Shown: piece by piece, positions 1-11,674 of the stretch | How positions within the stretch are numbered: the stretch's first letter is position 1 | Layout of the letters: every line of letters starts with the position of its first letter | Assembly (NCBI GenBank): GCA_037954325.1 | Contig: JBBMNZ010000015.1 | Coordinates: 4,382,001 to 4,446,000, forward strand | From: Fistularia commersonii | Taxonomy: Eukaryota > Chordata > Actinopteri > Syngnathiformes > Fistulariidae | Direction of reading: 5' to 3' | Length of the DNA: 64,000 nucleotides | Made by a program: the position numbers and the translations under genes | The notes under the pieces: model-generated | What the model was told of the DNA's origin: nothing | The model's input: only the letters and a program-made list of their open reading frames with translations | The model's database searches: none

Positions 1-360
1 CTGGCCCTCAGTGCCTGGGCGGCCAGCACCACCGGGAGTCGACTAGAGAGATCAAATGGGCAGCGGCAAGGAGCGGTGGTACCTGGCCCCGGAAGATGCC
101 CCCTGGCACTTGCAATTAAATGAGCGAGCTCGTGAAAAAAAAAAATTCCTGCTACCGTCAATCAAAATAATTTACCCGGGCATGGTAGCTTTCTTAAAGG
201 CGCACTGCTGCTTTTCTGACAGGGCCTGTCCACTTAATTTCAAAGCTCTTTATTCAAATCAGGGCAGAGGAGGAAGTGCCGACAAGCACGGCAACTGGGA
301 TTCTTATCCTCTAGCCTGCAGTTGTCTTCAAAAATAATGTGAAGGAGGGGGTACAGAGGG
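1..360. other. Candidate conserved noncoding element
   Basis: The left edge is richer in GC and more complex than most of the window. It has no simple repeats apart from a short A run and contains homeodomain-type cores such as TTGCAATTAAATGAGCGAG. A 93-codon open frame at 56-337 (+) has no recognisable domain and no splice context. The start is cut by the window edge, so an exon end cannot be excluded. Conservation is inferred from sequence character only. Confidence 0.3.
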
Positions 361-1080
361 AAAGAGATAGAGGAGAGAGAAGAGAGGCACCCGGTGAGGC
401 AGCGTGTCATTTGAATAATATGCTGGACACTTTCAATCTCCTGGAACATAAGAGGAAAGGTTTTAAAGCGTGGGGTGCAAGGAAGCACACACTGCCCCTG
501 GTCGCCATGCTACGGAAAAGTTAAAAGGACATGTGTCGAAGTCAGATGGAGGTTAAACTCAAAAGTTGTGGTGACCAAAGTGTTTGAAAACAACTTTGCT
601 ACTCCCGTGTGAGGTTTTGTTCATTGTGAGGGCGGCTACCTCGGCGTTTGCAAAACAGGTGAAATCAGATTTCCATTAAGCTGAGTTATAGTTCTTAATT
701 CAGTTTTCTGCAGCTTTGTGATCTAGAACCGTGAGTCAATTTGCATGACTCACAATATTTCACAGAGGTAAGGCAATTTTGGCCTCCATCCTTCCTGCCA
801 TTATTGTTTTTCCCCCTCCCCCTAGCTTCATGGCAGCCCTGTATGTTCTTTGTGAGGACTTTGACCATTGTTCTGTTATATTGTGTCTTCATGGCATAAA
901 TCATAAGCAGTCATCTGCCTTTGCAGATGCTTAGTTAGGGAATTTTAGAAACAGTCGGCCACATCTTCAAGGCATTTATGTTGACCTGCCAGACAGAAAG
1001 GTATTTTTTGCTTGATTTGACAAAGGAGAGGTTTTATATTTGCCGTGCATTTTTTCCCTTTCTTCCACAGTACTTTTATA

Positions 1081-1083
<3 letters not shown>
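361..1083. other. Intergenic or intronic, nothing recognised
   Basis: Unique AT-rich DNA with short purine-rich runs and no coding or repeat signal that I recognise. Confidence 0.5.

Positions 1084-1143
<60 letters not shown>
1084..1143 (+). repeat. (GT)n microsatellite
   Basis: About 30 uninterrupted GT units. The polyCV and polyTH open frames through it are artefacts of the repeat. Confidence 0.98.
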
Positions 1144-1145
<2 letters not shown>

Positions 1146-2025
1146 GTTTTTGCATATTAACCTGCCGTGTCAACATAAGTATGCCTCGTCATCACCTTGC
1201 TTTGCATATGAAACTCATGAATAGTGTGTTTTGCAACACATTAAAGTCTGGAAAACCAGCTCTCCAGTGACCTCCTCATGTGTCCTCAAAGGCCATGGAG
1301 GGGAGGAGGGAGTAGTAATTGATAGAGATATTCAAGGCTTTTGGCAAACAGCCCGAGGGGAAAAACTTGGCATAATGACAAAAATATTTTTGACATGTTA
1401 ATCAAATGTCAAATCACAACAATGAATGCTCTGATGGTATACTTTCAAAGCAAGGTAGCGTAATCAGATTCCTTTGAGTTTGTCCCTATTTCTTACTGGG
1501 AGTGCCTTTTTCTTATTTATTTATTTACTTATTCATTTATTTCTTTTATTCTCCTTCAGAGATAATAACAGTGCAGTTAAGTCTGCATTTTTCTCCCTCC
1601 TGTGAGGAACTATCAAAAGGGATGATTTATCACTGACAAGGAAAACAATGAAATCGGCAGCTCTGAGACTATTTTTATCTGAATATACACCTAAATATAT
1701 TTAACTGACCAAGAGGGGAGAATGTAATGCCTTTCAATAAACCAAGATAAAGGACTCCAATGGTACTTTGATTTCACTGTCTTGGAACAAAGTACAGTGG
1801 ACTCTTCTATAAATCTTGATAATGCCTTGACCTGGTGGAGGGGGCGCATGTTATCTGAATGAAAGAGATAAAAAGTGGAGTATAAAGTGCTGTACTTCTT
1901 TTTATGTTATAGGAAAAAAAAATGAATATGAGTGGTTTACATACAGTTTGTTGTTAGTATATTCTTACTGTGTATCAATGAGAGAGTTCGAGCAACTAAT
2001 TAATGCAACTTAACATCTTGGAGGT
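1144..2025. other. Unique AT-rich DNA
   Basis: Holds only short TTTA/TTTC runs near 1515-1550. No gene or mobile element is recognised. Confidence 0.5.
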
Positions 2026-2136
2026 ATAAGAATAAGAATAAGAATAAGAATAAGAATAAGAATAAGAATAAGAATAAGAATAAGAATAAGAATAAGAATA
2101 AGAATAAGAATAAGAATAAGAATAAGAATAAGAATA
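2026..2136 (+). repeat. (AATAAG)n hexanucleotide array
   Basis: About 18 nearly perfect copies of a 6-bp unit over 111 bp. No C occurs on the plus strand. The open frame reading LFLFLF on the other strand is a repeat artefact. A short inverted repeat, GGCCTC with GAGGCC, sits just right of the array at about 2142-2160. Confidence 0.98.
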
Positions 2137-4150
2137 CCCACGGCCTCGACATCAGAGGCCAAGATAAAGTGATAAGAAGAAAATACCTGTTTAAACTCAA
2201 ATATAAGTTACTCACATCAACCAAGATTCTCCACTCCAGCTCAGTAAAATGAAAAAATAAATAAATAAAAAAAATAGAGTACCTGGAAAGACGTGGTTCT
2301 GTTTCACATGGAGAAGAGTCAGTTTATAAAATGCTGTACAATCAATTATTGGTCATTACATTTTAATTAGTAAAGAGCATTGGATCATCAATAATACTAA
2401 TACTAATAATACTAATAATAATACTACTACTACTTCTACTACTGATAACTACTAAATAACAATAATAATAATAACTCTCCCTTAACTCAAATCATTAAGA
2501 TATTTAAGATACACCAGTGGGATTTTTTGACAAGCACAAAATCAGCAAGGTTTTTACATAAAAGTCAACCTGTATTGAGTGAGGGATTAGCTAAATCTAT
2601 GAGTCAGCTTCATCAGTTGATGCACACAGAGGATGATCAGGTTGAACTTGCCCAGTGAGCCGAAAAAAAGATCTTAGGTTTAGACACAGGAACCGAACTT
2701 CTCATTTCGAGACCACACAGGTCAGGAACAGTGCAGGTGAGAAACAAGGCGTTTCCTCAGCAGATGTCTTACAAAATAAAATGTACCAAAAAGCATACCT
2801 TAATCTTATAAGAAACGGCACAACATTTAGATAAATGTAAACTTGCAGTGATTACCAGATATTATGTGATTTATTTTCACACAGCCCTGAACGACTTGAC
2901 TTTGCCATTGGTCCAAATAAAATCATCATTTTGGGTTACCCGTTATCTTATCATTGACCGAGTTGCGGGGCCAGTCAAATCATTATTATTGTTTCATGAT
3001 TGATTACATATTATCTAACAATATTTAGGTAAATTGATCACCTGTGCATTAGTTTGTAGCACAAACCACAGGTGTGCCATCATGCCCCGGTTCCTTCCCC
3101 ATAATATGTTAAGTATGTTTTCACATTTGTAATGTCATCCTTATTTCTCAGGGCACATTACCACACAATATTGAGGAAGGGATGATGCCTCTATACTTTT
3201 TTCTATCTGGTGGTATGTTTCAGGCGTATAACAGGAGGACATGGAGAGCATAAAAAGGAAAGATAAGGGGCGGGGAAGGCCCAAGACTATTCAACTGACA
3301 AGACAAGGATTGGTTGACATCCGAAATGTACAGTCCTTACACCTGTGGTCCAGTTTAGAGGTTAGGAATCACTCAAATTTAATCTATAGGGAATTCAAAG
3401 GTCACATGTGTTGGAAAAGAAAGGCTCTCTTCCTGTTAATATACATCACTGCCCACTGCACCTTGATGTAAACAGAAGGGTTAGTGAAGCCAGCTAGCAC
3501 TTAACAGAAACCAAATCACCAGCATGCAGCCATCAGGACAGAAATAAATACCTTCCTATTTTGTTACACTTCACGAAGTTTCAATCGAATCCATTCAAGG
3601 CTCTTTGCTATTCTATTTTGTCTGTTAATCTTTTGCAGTAATGATATTTGAGCTGTGATCATACATATGAGTTTGCTTCCATCCCTTTGTAAGCTTTACT
3701 GTTGTTACAGACCAGCCATAGTGCACACACACAAAAAAGAGGAGAAACAGCTGGACTTGCTTCAGTAAGCGCAATAATTGGAAAATGATTTTGATAGCCT
3801 GAAACAATGTAATATTACTCAATATTATTAAAATTATATCAAATCAAATTAACCGCCGTTCCATAATGAAACATGTTAACAAGTTAGGGAAATATTAATC
3901 GCTATTTTATCCCTTAGGTCAAAGCGGACCATTAAGGAGGTTTAGGAGGAGGTGTGAGTTATAAAGCAGGGTGATGGGAAGGAGAGATTGAAGGAGCAAG
4001 GGAGAGGAAATCGGGGGTTATTAACTTAGCTCCTGTGTCATGTTAGAACTCATAGAGGACAGCATTAGGAAAACTCCTCCAGGAGAGCTTAACTTGTTAG
4101 CCTCATCCTGTTTGTCACAGATTCATTAGCCATCGTTTCTTAAGATTTGG
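2137..4150. other. Unique DNA with a degenerate TAA/TAC tract
   Basis: A degenerate trinucleotide run of ACT and AAT units lies at about 2385-2475. The rest is AT-rich single-copy DNA without recognisable genes. The 76-codon frame at 3241-3471 (+) has no family features. Confidence 0.5.
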
Positions 4151-5960
4151 CTCTTTCTTCATTCTCCCAGAAAAAAAAGTATGCATCCTAGATCCTTCCT
4201 GGTAAAGTTCTGATTGGGTGCTCGCAACAAGCCCCTTTTAAATGGACCTATAATTAAGCTGATGTGCCATGACTTCAACCCAGGTTGTTGTTCCTGGCAT
4301 TGCGAAGGATGCTTAGGGTGGCCTAGAAGGGCTTTCTTTTGGGGCACAGGTTTTTTTTTTTGTTTTTTTTTTCACAAAACCCAGTTCCAAGTTCAAATCC
4401 TAATCAGATGCCTGGCTGCCGAGTCGTGCCAGATATTAAATGTATCAGTGCAGTGCCAGCTCTCCCTTCACCATGGAAAGTCTCCCCTTAATTCCATCAC
4501 GCCAATCAATTACTGCTCTCAACCACATGACTTTTTGAAGAAATTACCTTAAGACTTGGAAGAGAGAGCAATTGTGATTTTTTTTTTCGCTCTCTGTACA
4601 TTGCAATGTCTGCAGGGATTAAAAGCCAAAGATAACCAAAAGGACGTCATTGCTGATGACGTTCTCTGGAGTGGCACAAGGCTGACAAGCCCTTATCCCG
4701 GGCTACTGTAGCGCAAATAGATGAGGCTTAACCTAGTCCTAAAGATCCGAGGGTTTTGTCAATTTAGGATCACTTTACTAGGATTTCAGCGGTGTGGCAG
4801 CAATGATTATCATTTGTAGCCCACAGCACAACGGGGGTATCTGCCCTCAAACCTGCGATAATGGGGGGCTGCTCTCCCAAAGGAGATAAGATGAGCTACT
4901 TATCAAAGTCATTGCAGATGTTCACAAAGTCAATTGCAGGTGAAAGGCTAACAAATAGTAAGGATTTTGGTGTCGTGTGAGACGGTCTCCCATTGAGCCG
5001 TCCTTCCAAAGAGGTTTCAGATAGAGGAAGGAGCATGGAAAGTGGCTGTTGTGTGGTGGGTAACGGAGGGGTAGCTGGGGGGTGAAAGTGGGGACTACTT
5101 TGCTGACAAGATTAAACGGGTAAAAGGTCGCTTTATCATGCGTCGATGAGAAGCTACATTTTCAGCATATCATCAAACTTTTCAAGGAGAGGAAAGCCCA
5201 GCAACTTCTGTGCAATAGAAGGCATTTGTTTATGCAGATATTTAAGGCAATAAATCCTCGTGTGACCACATTTCCAGAATGATCAGAGGAATCATGAAGG
5301 ACAGTTCACCTCTGACACCCACAACTGGCAGCTTACAGTCCCAGCCTGAGGAAAAGATGCCAACGAAACATAAAAAAAAAGGCCCCCTTTTTATTTATTT
5401 ATTTTTTTATTTTTAATTACTAATTATTTCAGGGAAGCTTTAATGGCTTTATTTTAGCTGTCACAGTCATCAGAAAGGGAGGGAGGAAGAGCCGTGGAAA
5501 GAGGAAGAGAGGGAGGCAGGATTAGGTTTCTCCTGGGGAAAGCAGGGAGGAGGGAGGACAGCTCGTTCCTGATCCAGGGGGTTTTCAGGCCAGGGGGGCG
5601 ACAGCTGCACTGTCTTTAGCCTGGATTTGAATTTGAATTCTATCTAACGATGCAGCGCCGGCAAGGACTTGGCAGGGCAGTCTCGTAATCTCCCAGACAC
5701 AAATGCCTGGGCTTTTCTTGTGTGCCCTCGCTGAGATTTGAGTAATTAAAGTTAAATTGAAGGGAATAAAAAATATCCTTCTTGTACCCGGGCTGTCTTG
5801 CTAATGCCAAGTGTGAATAGTCAGGTTTGTCCTCAGAACTAAAATCCCTGACGCTTTTCTCTTCTCTCTTTCTGTCTCTTACTGTCTCTCTCTCTAAAAA
5901 GCCGAGGTGCCGCCAAGTTTTTGCAAGCTCTATAGACAGTGATAAGAGGAGGGTGAAGGC
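4151..5960. other. Cluster of candidate conserved noncoding elements
   Basis: About 1.8 kb almost free of microsatellites and mobile elements, with long complex blocks. Examples are CAATCAATTACTGCTCTC near 4502, repeated TTGCAGATG / CAATTGCAGG words near 4911-4940, and GATTTGAATTTGAATTC with TAACGATGCAGCGCCGG at about 5624-5661. CpGs are kept in several blocks. This is typical of the regulatory deserts around developmental genes in vertebrates, but it is a character judgement only. Open frames in it are short and without domains. Confidence 0.35.
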
Positions 5961-6689
5961 TGCAGCTTTTTCATCTTGCAGGCATCTTTTAAAAAAAAGT
6001 GTCTAAGAGAGCGAACACGGTTGGGGGGGGAGGCGGGTCAAAAGGAAATAGTCAAAATGGCCAACTGTCAAAAAGCTTCCATCATGTTGGAGCTATTGGC
6101 TCGAGAAATCCAGACTTGTCAGAGTTCAAGAGTTAAGCAGCAAGACATTGCTCCCTGGCAGCTGCTTAACCTTTCATTCCTCCCCAGCAGCGATTCTCAG
6201 ACGTGAATATCTGGACCTGAGAGTCCTTAGAGCAGCTTCAGAGGTCCCTGAGGATCATCTCAAGAAATCCCCTGGCGGAATTAGGCACAGATCAATTACC
6301 ATTTATTAAAATTGCACAGAGAATAATTGTCATTAACTAAGTTACTGTGGAGGTGCTTAAAATGACATTAAATCAATTATTATTCATAAAAGCCAATGTT
6401 TAAAATGATCTACTGCTCTAATACTTGTCATATATAAGCGGACTTAAACTCACAATGTGCTTCGGAGCTGGTCTGATGTAAGAAAGTTATAACTTAGTGA
6501 TAGTTGGAGGACATTGCAAATGTGAACGTATTAATATAAAAAAGAACTCTCTCAGTTCTCTAGTTATATTGGCAATCGTATCTGGAACAACTTATTCCCG
6601 GTTCACTTACCAAATAAGAGACTTCTTTATTTATTCACTTTATGCATTTATTTATATTAAACTAATTTCTTAATTGTAGTATATGTTAA
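5961..6689. other. Unique DNA with AT-rich homeodomain-type motifs
   Basis: Around 6290-6420 there are several ATTA/TAAT and AATCAATTA cores in otherwise complex sequence, possibly regulatory. No gene is recognised. Confidence 0.3.
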
Positions 6690-7192
6690 TGTGACAGTCG
6701 TGGATAGGCCGCACCGGGGCCACATGCGTATCTTTGCAGATGCATGGCGGCTCTTGTGTGGATGCTCTTGCGCGAGTGAGTATGCACTGGTATGCCGGTA
6801 TTGAAATGTCCATTTAATACGTCATAGCCGTTTATGTCATTGTTTGTGTTTGTCGATTATGTGTTCCTCTTTTCATGTGGTAACGGTGCTGACTGCCTCC
6901 TATATGTACGACTATCTAGCATGTCGAGGAGAGACGGTTTGTTTTGATTTTTCCTAGTACGTTCATCCTTGCTACTATTTGCTCTCTGCTTTCATGAGAG
7001 ACTGAGCAAGTTATTTTTAATTTTGTCTGGTGCATTTACCCTTGCTGCATAACTGTTCTCTGTTCATATCAGAGACTTAACAAGTTTTGGGTTTCTGGTA
7101 ATAAAACATTTTACCTCAATCTCTCCTCTACCTCTGCATTTTTGGCCTGATCCCCCATCGCCTAGCGGTGTCAGCTCGCCCATCCCGTCACA
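6690..7192 (+). mobile_element. Candidate solo LTR (Ty3-like size)
   Basis: The 503-bp segment begins TGTGACAG and ends CCGTCACA, so its termini form the inverted pair TGTGAC/GTCACA with canonical TG...CA ends. It is flanked by near-identical 5-bp words, GTTAA (6685-6689) and GTTCA (7193-7197), as expected for a target-site duplication. Inside, in promoter-to-polyA order, are a TATA-like TATATG at about 6901 and a poly(A) signal AATAAA at 7100-7105, about 90 bp from the right end. A roughly 72-bp imperfect tandem duplication (6943-7013 and 7016-7087) lies between them. GC-rich CpG-bearing ends contrast with the flanks. No gag-pol sequence or partner LTR is next to it, so recombination to a solo LTR is inferred. 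The family is not identified. Confidence 0.62.
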
Positions 7193-7463
7193 GTTCATAT
7201 TAAGCATAATATAGAAATGTGAAAGGCCCCGGTTCTAACTGTTCAGAGCTTAGGTGATTAGAAATATGAAAACATCAGTTTAATGTAAGTGTAAGTTTTT
7301 ATCATGTTGAAATACTGATTGTTCAAAAGTAAACACTGTATTGTAGGCTTTGGTGTTAGAAATGGTTATTTGTCACAGAAAAACTAAGCAAAATGAATTA
7401 AGAAATGTTCCAAAACAAACTATAATTCATTCAATTTTTTTTAGGAATGTGTCACCAGGTAAT

Positions 7464-7855
7464 GGGCTGCACAATGGTGCAGTGGTCAGCGCCCCCACCT
7501 CCCAGCATGAAGATCCCTGGTTTGATTCTGACAGGCGGCCGTTTTTCGTGGAGTTTGCATGTTCTTTCTGTGTCTGTGCGGGCTTCCACCTGGTTCTCTG
7601 GTTTCCTTCCACAGTCCAAAAGCATGCAATAAGTTCATTAGAGACCTTGAACTACCCAGAATTGTGACTCAGTAAATGGTTGTATATCTCTATATGATGG
7701 AGTGAATTGTTGTATGTCTTCATGTTTGGCCTTGTAATTGACTGACAGCAGGATTGTGTGTACCCCACCTCTACCCTGATAACAGCTGGAATAGGCCCCA
7801 ACCCTCTGTAAATCCAGATTACAGGGTAGATGGTATAATTGATGAAGAAAGGAAT
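7464..7855 (+). mobile_element. tRNA-headed SINE-like repeat, copy 1
   Basis: The head reads GGCTGCACAATGGTGCAGTGG, an A-box-like word. A B-box-like GGTTTGATTCT lies at 7519-7529. The usual fish dispersed-repeat body follows: GGAGTTTGCATGTTCT, a run on CCTTCCACAGTCCAAAAGCATGC, a GTGTACCCCACCTCT block, and the closing GCTGGAATAGGCCCCAA. This family is abundant in percomorph genomes. Open frames in the copy reflect the repeat and are not genes. The copy looks full length but diverged. The name and class (SINE or LINE-tail derived) are not certain. Confidence 0.8.
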
Positions 7856-9049
7856 ATGATCAAATAAAAAAAAAAAATGTTTTCATAACTCTCCTTATTC
7901 TTAACCCTGGAGTATGGGCTAAATCAACAAAACCAGGGATGCAACACATACCTTTGATTCTCCAAAATCTCAGCCTGCACTGTTACTTGAAAAAATAATT
8001 TCTAAAATAATAAGCACAACTGAGAGATAGAAAGATTTCATAAACTTATACTCATATGTATGATAGGTAGAGAACTACTTTAGACAAATGAAGAGTATCG
8101 ATTTCTACCAAAATATAGTCTTGAAGCAAAAATAGTCATAGCACTGTGTTTTGGTTCAAGTCGGTATATAAATATGACATTTTAAAATATCTCCGCAGTT
8201 AATAAACAAGGACACATGCAGGAACTGAATATATCCGGACATGTAATGATGTGCTGAATATGTGAAGAATATAATCAATGGTATTAGACTTCAAATATTA
8301 ATTTACGTGAAGTCCATTCCTTTGATTCTGCCGTGCATCCTCCATCTTTCCCTGTATTTCGTTTACTGTGTCTGTATCACTCATATCCGGGGCCGGCAGT
8401 AGGTTTGACGATGGATCAGTCATTACAGCAGGGACTGGCGATGCAAACTGAGTCAATAGAGGAGGAATTAAGTTCTCTTGTGGCCATCTGTGTGATGATG
8501 ATGAGGAAGAGCTGCCACCAAATTAACCTGGGAATATCTATGGACAACTGGTGCAATGCGTGTACAAGTCTGTGCGTTCGATATTAGCGATGAGTTGCAG
8601 AGATTGCTCTGCGTTTTGTGTGCATGTGTGTGTTCTGGTGAGGAACTGGTGCTGGTGTGCAGGTTAAGTGAAAGTATGTTATTAGCTCTTTTTTTTTCCC
8701 TCTGCTGACTCACAAACCAAGCTGCTTTGAGATAATAAATCTGGGACGCCTCTCTCTTCTTTTTCTGGTAATTGAAGAAATGGGAAAGAAAACTGAGGAT
8801 ATTTTTCCATTTGCTATCCTTCCGCCTCCTCTGCACCCTCTGTAGGTATTTGAGCTCACTTAACCATTTTTCCGTCCCCCTCCCCTTTTTCACTTTATCG
8901 CAATTTGTTCCCTCCCTTTCATCAAAATATATTCTATTCTTCCTTTATTTTCCTCCATGGGTCGTGAAGATGAAATCGCACTATATAAACTATGAGCCTC
9001 TGAGTTTGAGATCACAGATTAACTGGCCTGCAATTAGTTGTAGATATAT
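7856..9049. other. Unique DNA, no gene recognised
   Basis: AT-rich sequence. The longest non-repeat open frame (8468-8893, minus, 141 codons) is low-complexity, with runs of K/R, S and H, and has no splice or domain support. Confidence 0.5.
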
Positions 9050-9216
9050 TATCCTTTATTAATCCCTGTGGGGAAATTCATTCTCTGCAATTAACCTATC
9101 ATGTCTGAACCATGAGCAGTAGGATGCCGTCTTGCTCAACAGCACTTCAAAAAGGAGTTGGGAGTTTGTTTCCAAGGACAATTGCTGTACCTCCTGTGCC
9201 ATGCCACGCCACCCCT
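9050..9216 (-). mobile_element. Dispersed repeat with LINE-like 3' tail (family 2)
   Basis: Read on the minus strand, the segment has TTGAGCAAGACGG and CTACTGCTCATGGTTCAGAC, then a block ending GAATGAATTTCCCCACAG and GGGATTAATAAAGG. This is the standard end of a fish repeat family in which a tRNA- or LINE-related body ends in AATTTCCC...AATAAAG. Copies of the same family lie at about 43.05 and 45.63 kb. Confidence 0.65.
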
Positions 9217-10200
9217 AATTGGGCCTGCCCCCATCTTGGCAGTGAAATTAAGCTGCTGCAAAGAAAACAGTATCACTGAAAATAGCATATGATTTATCAT
9301 TAATGTGCACACAAGGAGGGGATTCTAATTCCAATATGCTTCCAATATGTGTTTTTTTTTTAATTTTTATGTTATATTTTTCTCTATTTTAATCTATATG
9401 TTTATGACTTCAAGACTGAACCAGGATTTTTTTTTTTTAAACTGAAGAACACCTGGATTTTAATCGGATGGTCGATTGCCGTGCATGTCCCAAGGAGAAA
9501 GTCATTAAAACTCCTCAAAGGAGGGAGATTTCTTGAAACTGTCCTGGGTGACGGTCTGTACTGTATGATGCAGGGTGTCCTTGTCCATACTTACGATGTG
9601 GAAAAGGAAGCCAATGAGTGCATCATTTGCTGGAGGCCTTCATCATATTTGTCAGTATTCTTTCCTTTATAAGTCGCCCTGAGGGGTGAGAGATGCACCT
9701 CTGTCAACTCCATCCTCCTTATCCTTTCTTTTCTTCATCTTCTTTTCTGTCATCAGCGGTGTTATTTTTCTTCGTCCTGCTGATCCTACCCCTTCTGTCT
9801 ACTCCTCAAATAGCCTCTCTACCTCTTTTTCACAACACAGTTGCGCCACACACACTGTATCTGCCCGGACATAACGCCCTACATGCCATTTGAGCCTGCA
9901 GACAGATGTGAATGATTAGACCTTGGTTAGTTTCTCCCAGTTTTGCTCAGAGTTCTGCTTTAAAGCCAACTGTTCAAATTCTCCTACAGGCATCAGGGCT
10001 ATGATATTGTTTTCTTTCACCTTAACACATCAGGTCTAAAAGCAAATTCACAAACAGTTGGACGAATCCATGTTTAGGTTTACTGCTGATAAATGCACTC
10101 TTAGTGTCATCTGTCACTTTATATCCGCCACTCTTTGACAGCTGCCTCTACATTGAAATTGTTTTCCGCATTAATGGCGTGTAATATCATACTCTAAGTC
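9217..10200. other. Unique DNA, nothing recognised
   Basis: Pyrimidine-rich stretches at about 9710-9850. No gene or repeat family is identified. Confidence 0.45.
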
Positions 10201-10560
10201 ATTGGGTGGCTATTCACCATGTACAGCTTGGATTACAGTTTGATATTGCAGCCCAGCCAGAAGTTATGCTGTATTGATAGGCCCATACATCAAACCTCTT
10301 CCAGACAATCACAGATGGCTAATTGGGACTTTTTAACGGCTTTCTGTTTTATGCAGAGATTTTGCTGTAAATTACCCACACAAGGCACTGTCCCCTTTCG
10401 AGAAGCTTTCCTTGGACAGGGCTTTATCTGATAAATACCTCCCCTTTATTGGCACAGACCTCCAAGGCTTTTGTGGGATGGAATATTGTTTCTAATGCAT
10501 ACCTGTCTGCAGTAATTAATTATTCTTTGCTGTATCGCCCCCAGTCAAACTCAGAAGGAA
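10201..10560. other. Candidate conserved noncoding element
   Basis: A complex, repeat-free block with words such as GATGGCTAATTGGGAC, TTATCTGATAAATACCTCCC and GCAGTAATTAATTATTC, the last a palindromic homeodomain-type core. It resembles developmental enhancers in character. Open frames are short and interrupted. Confidence 0.3.
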
Positions 10561-10723
10561 AATCTCAGCCTTCTTGTTCCGGCCTTCTTGTGTGTGTGTC
10601 TTCCTCCCCCTGTTCTTTTGCTTTCATGCTCCTGTTTCGTCCTCCTTGTTTGTCATCTTTGTCATTATCCTTCTTTTAATCAAGAGTTGAGAGGCTGTGT
10701 CAGTCGCAATGTAAAAGAAAGGC

Positions 10724-10769
10724 CTTTGTGTGTTTGTATGTGCGTGTGTGTGTGTGTGTGTGTGTGTGA
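10724..10769 (+). repeat. (TG)n microsatellite, imperfect start
   Basis: TGTGTTTGTATGTGCG leads into a pure (TG) run from about 10739 to 10768. Confidence 0.95.
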
Positions 10770-11519
10770 GGCAACCATTGTCATTTCAAGACCATGTCAG
10801 ACTCAGTTTTTCTTCATTTTCAACCAGCATCGCTGAAGACAAATTTTAATTGAGGAAGACATAACTGGCTTATGATTTCATTATGATATAATAAACTAAA
10901 TATGTACAAAGTGAAATCTTGTGTGTCACCTTTGTATGCAACTTTCCCTTTTTCCCACTGTTTGGGATTTTGGCAGGGAGACATACGAGGGCTCTAAGTA
11001 CTGCTAAAAGTGTTTGACAGCTAACAAAAGACAGGTTGAAGGTTGAAGTAATTTCCTGTGATTTAAAAAGCACATTATTCAGAATTGTACCTAGTTAGGT
11101 AGGTGCACAACTCACTATAAAATAATACCTTTAACATGTTTGTAATCTTCTACATTCAGACAACATAAATTCATACCTACTCAATTACTACATTTACAGA
11201 GGAGGGAAAATGTGACGTAAACATAAGAGACAAGTATGTGGTTATTCCCATTCATATTTGTGTAAATGCTGAATCCGGGCAAGTTTTCTTGGCTCCTGTA
11301 TATTTACACTTTTTGTATCATTCTTATCATCCATTGTGTCAGTGCATAAGGAAAGTCATACAGGAAATTATATTCATTCATACATAAAATTATTTATATA
11401 TAGGAAGTCAGCAGTGTTGCATCTGTTATTGGAATATGTTTAATTAATTTAAATTATCTATGCCTGCCAGAATACATAACTGATAAATACAAATGTTGTA
11501 GCTTATGGTTCAGAAAGGG
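10770..11519. other. Unique AT-rich DNA
   Basis: No recognisable gene, RNA or element. Confidence 0.5.

Positions 11520-11674
<155 letters not shown>

Noticed and set aside
7473..7529. A tRNA gene suggested by A-box and B-box words
   Set aside because: No cloverleaf can be drawn. The boxes belong to the head of a dispersed SINE-like repeat found eight times here.
8468..8893. 141-codon open frame on the minus strand
   Set aside because: Low-complexity, K/R, S and H-rich, no domain, no convincing splice or promoter context.
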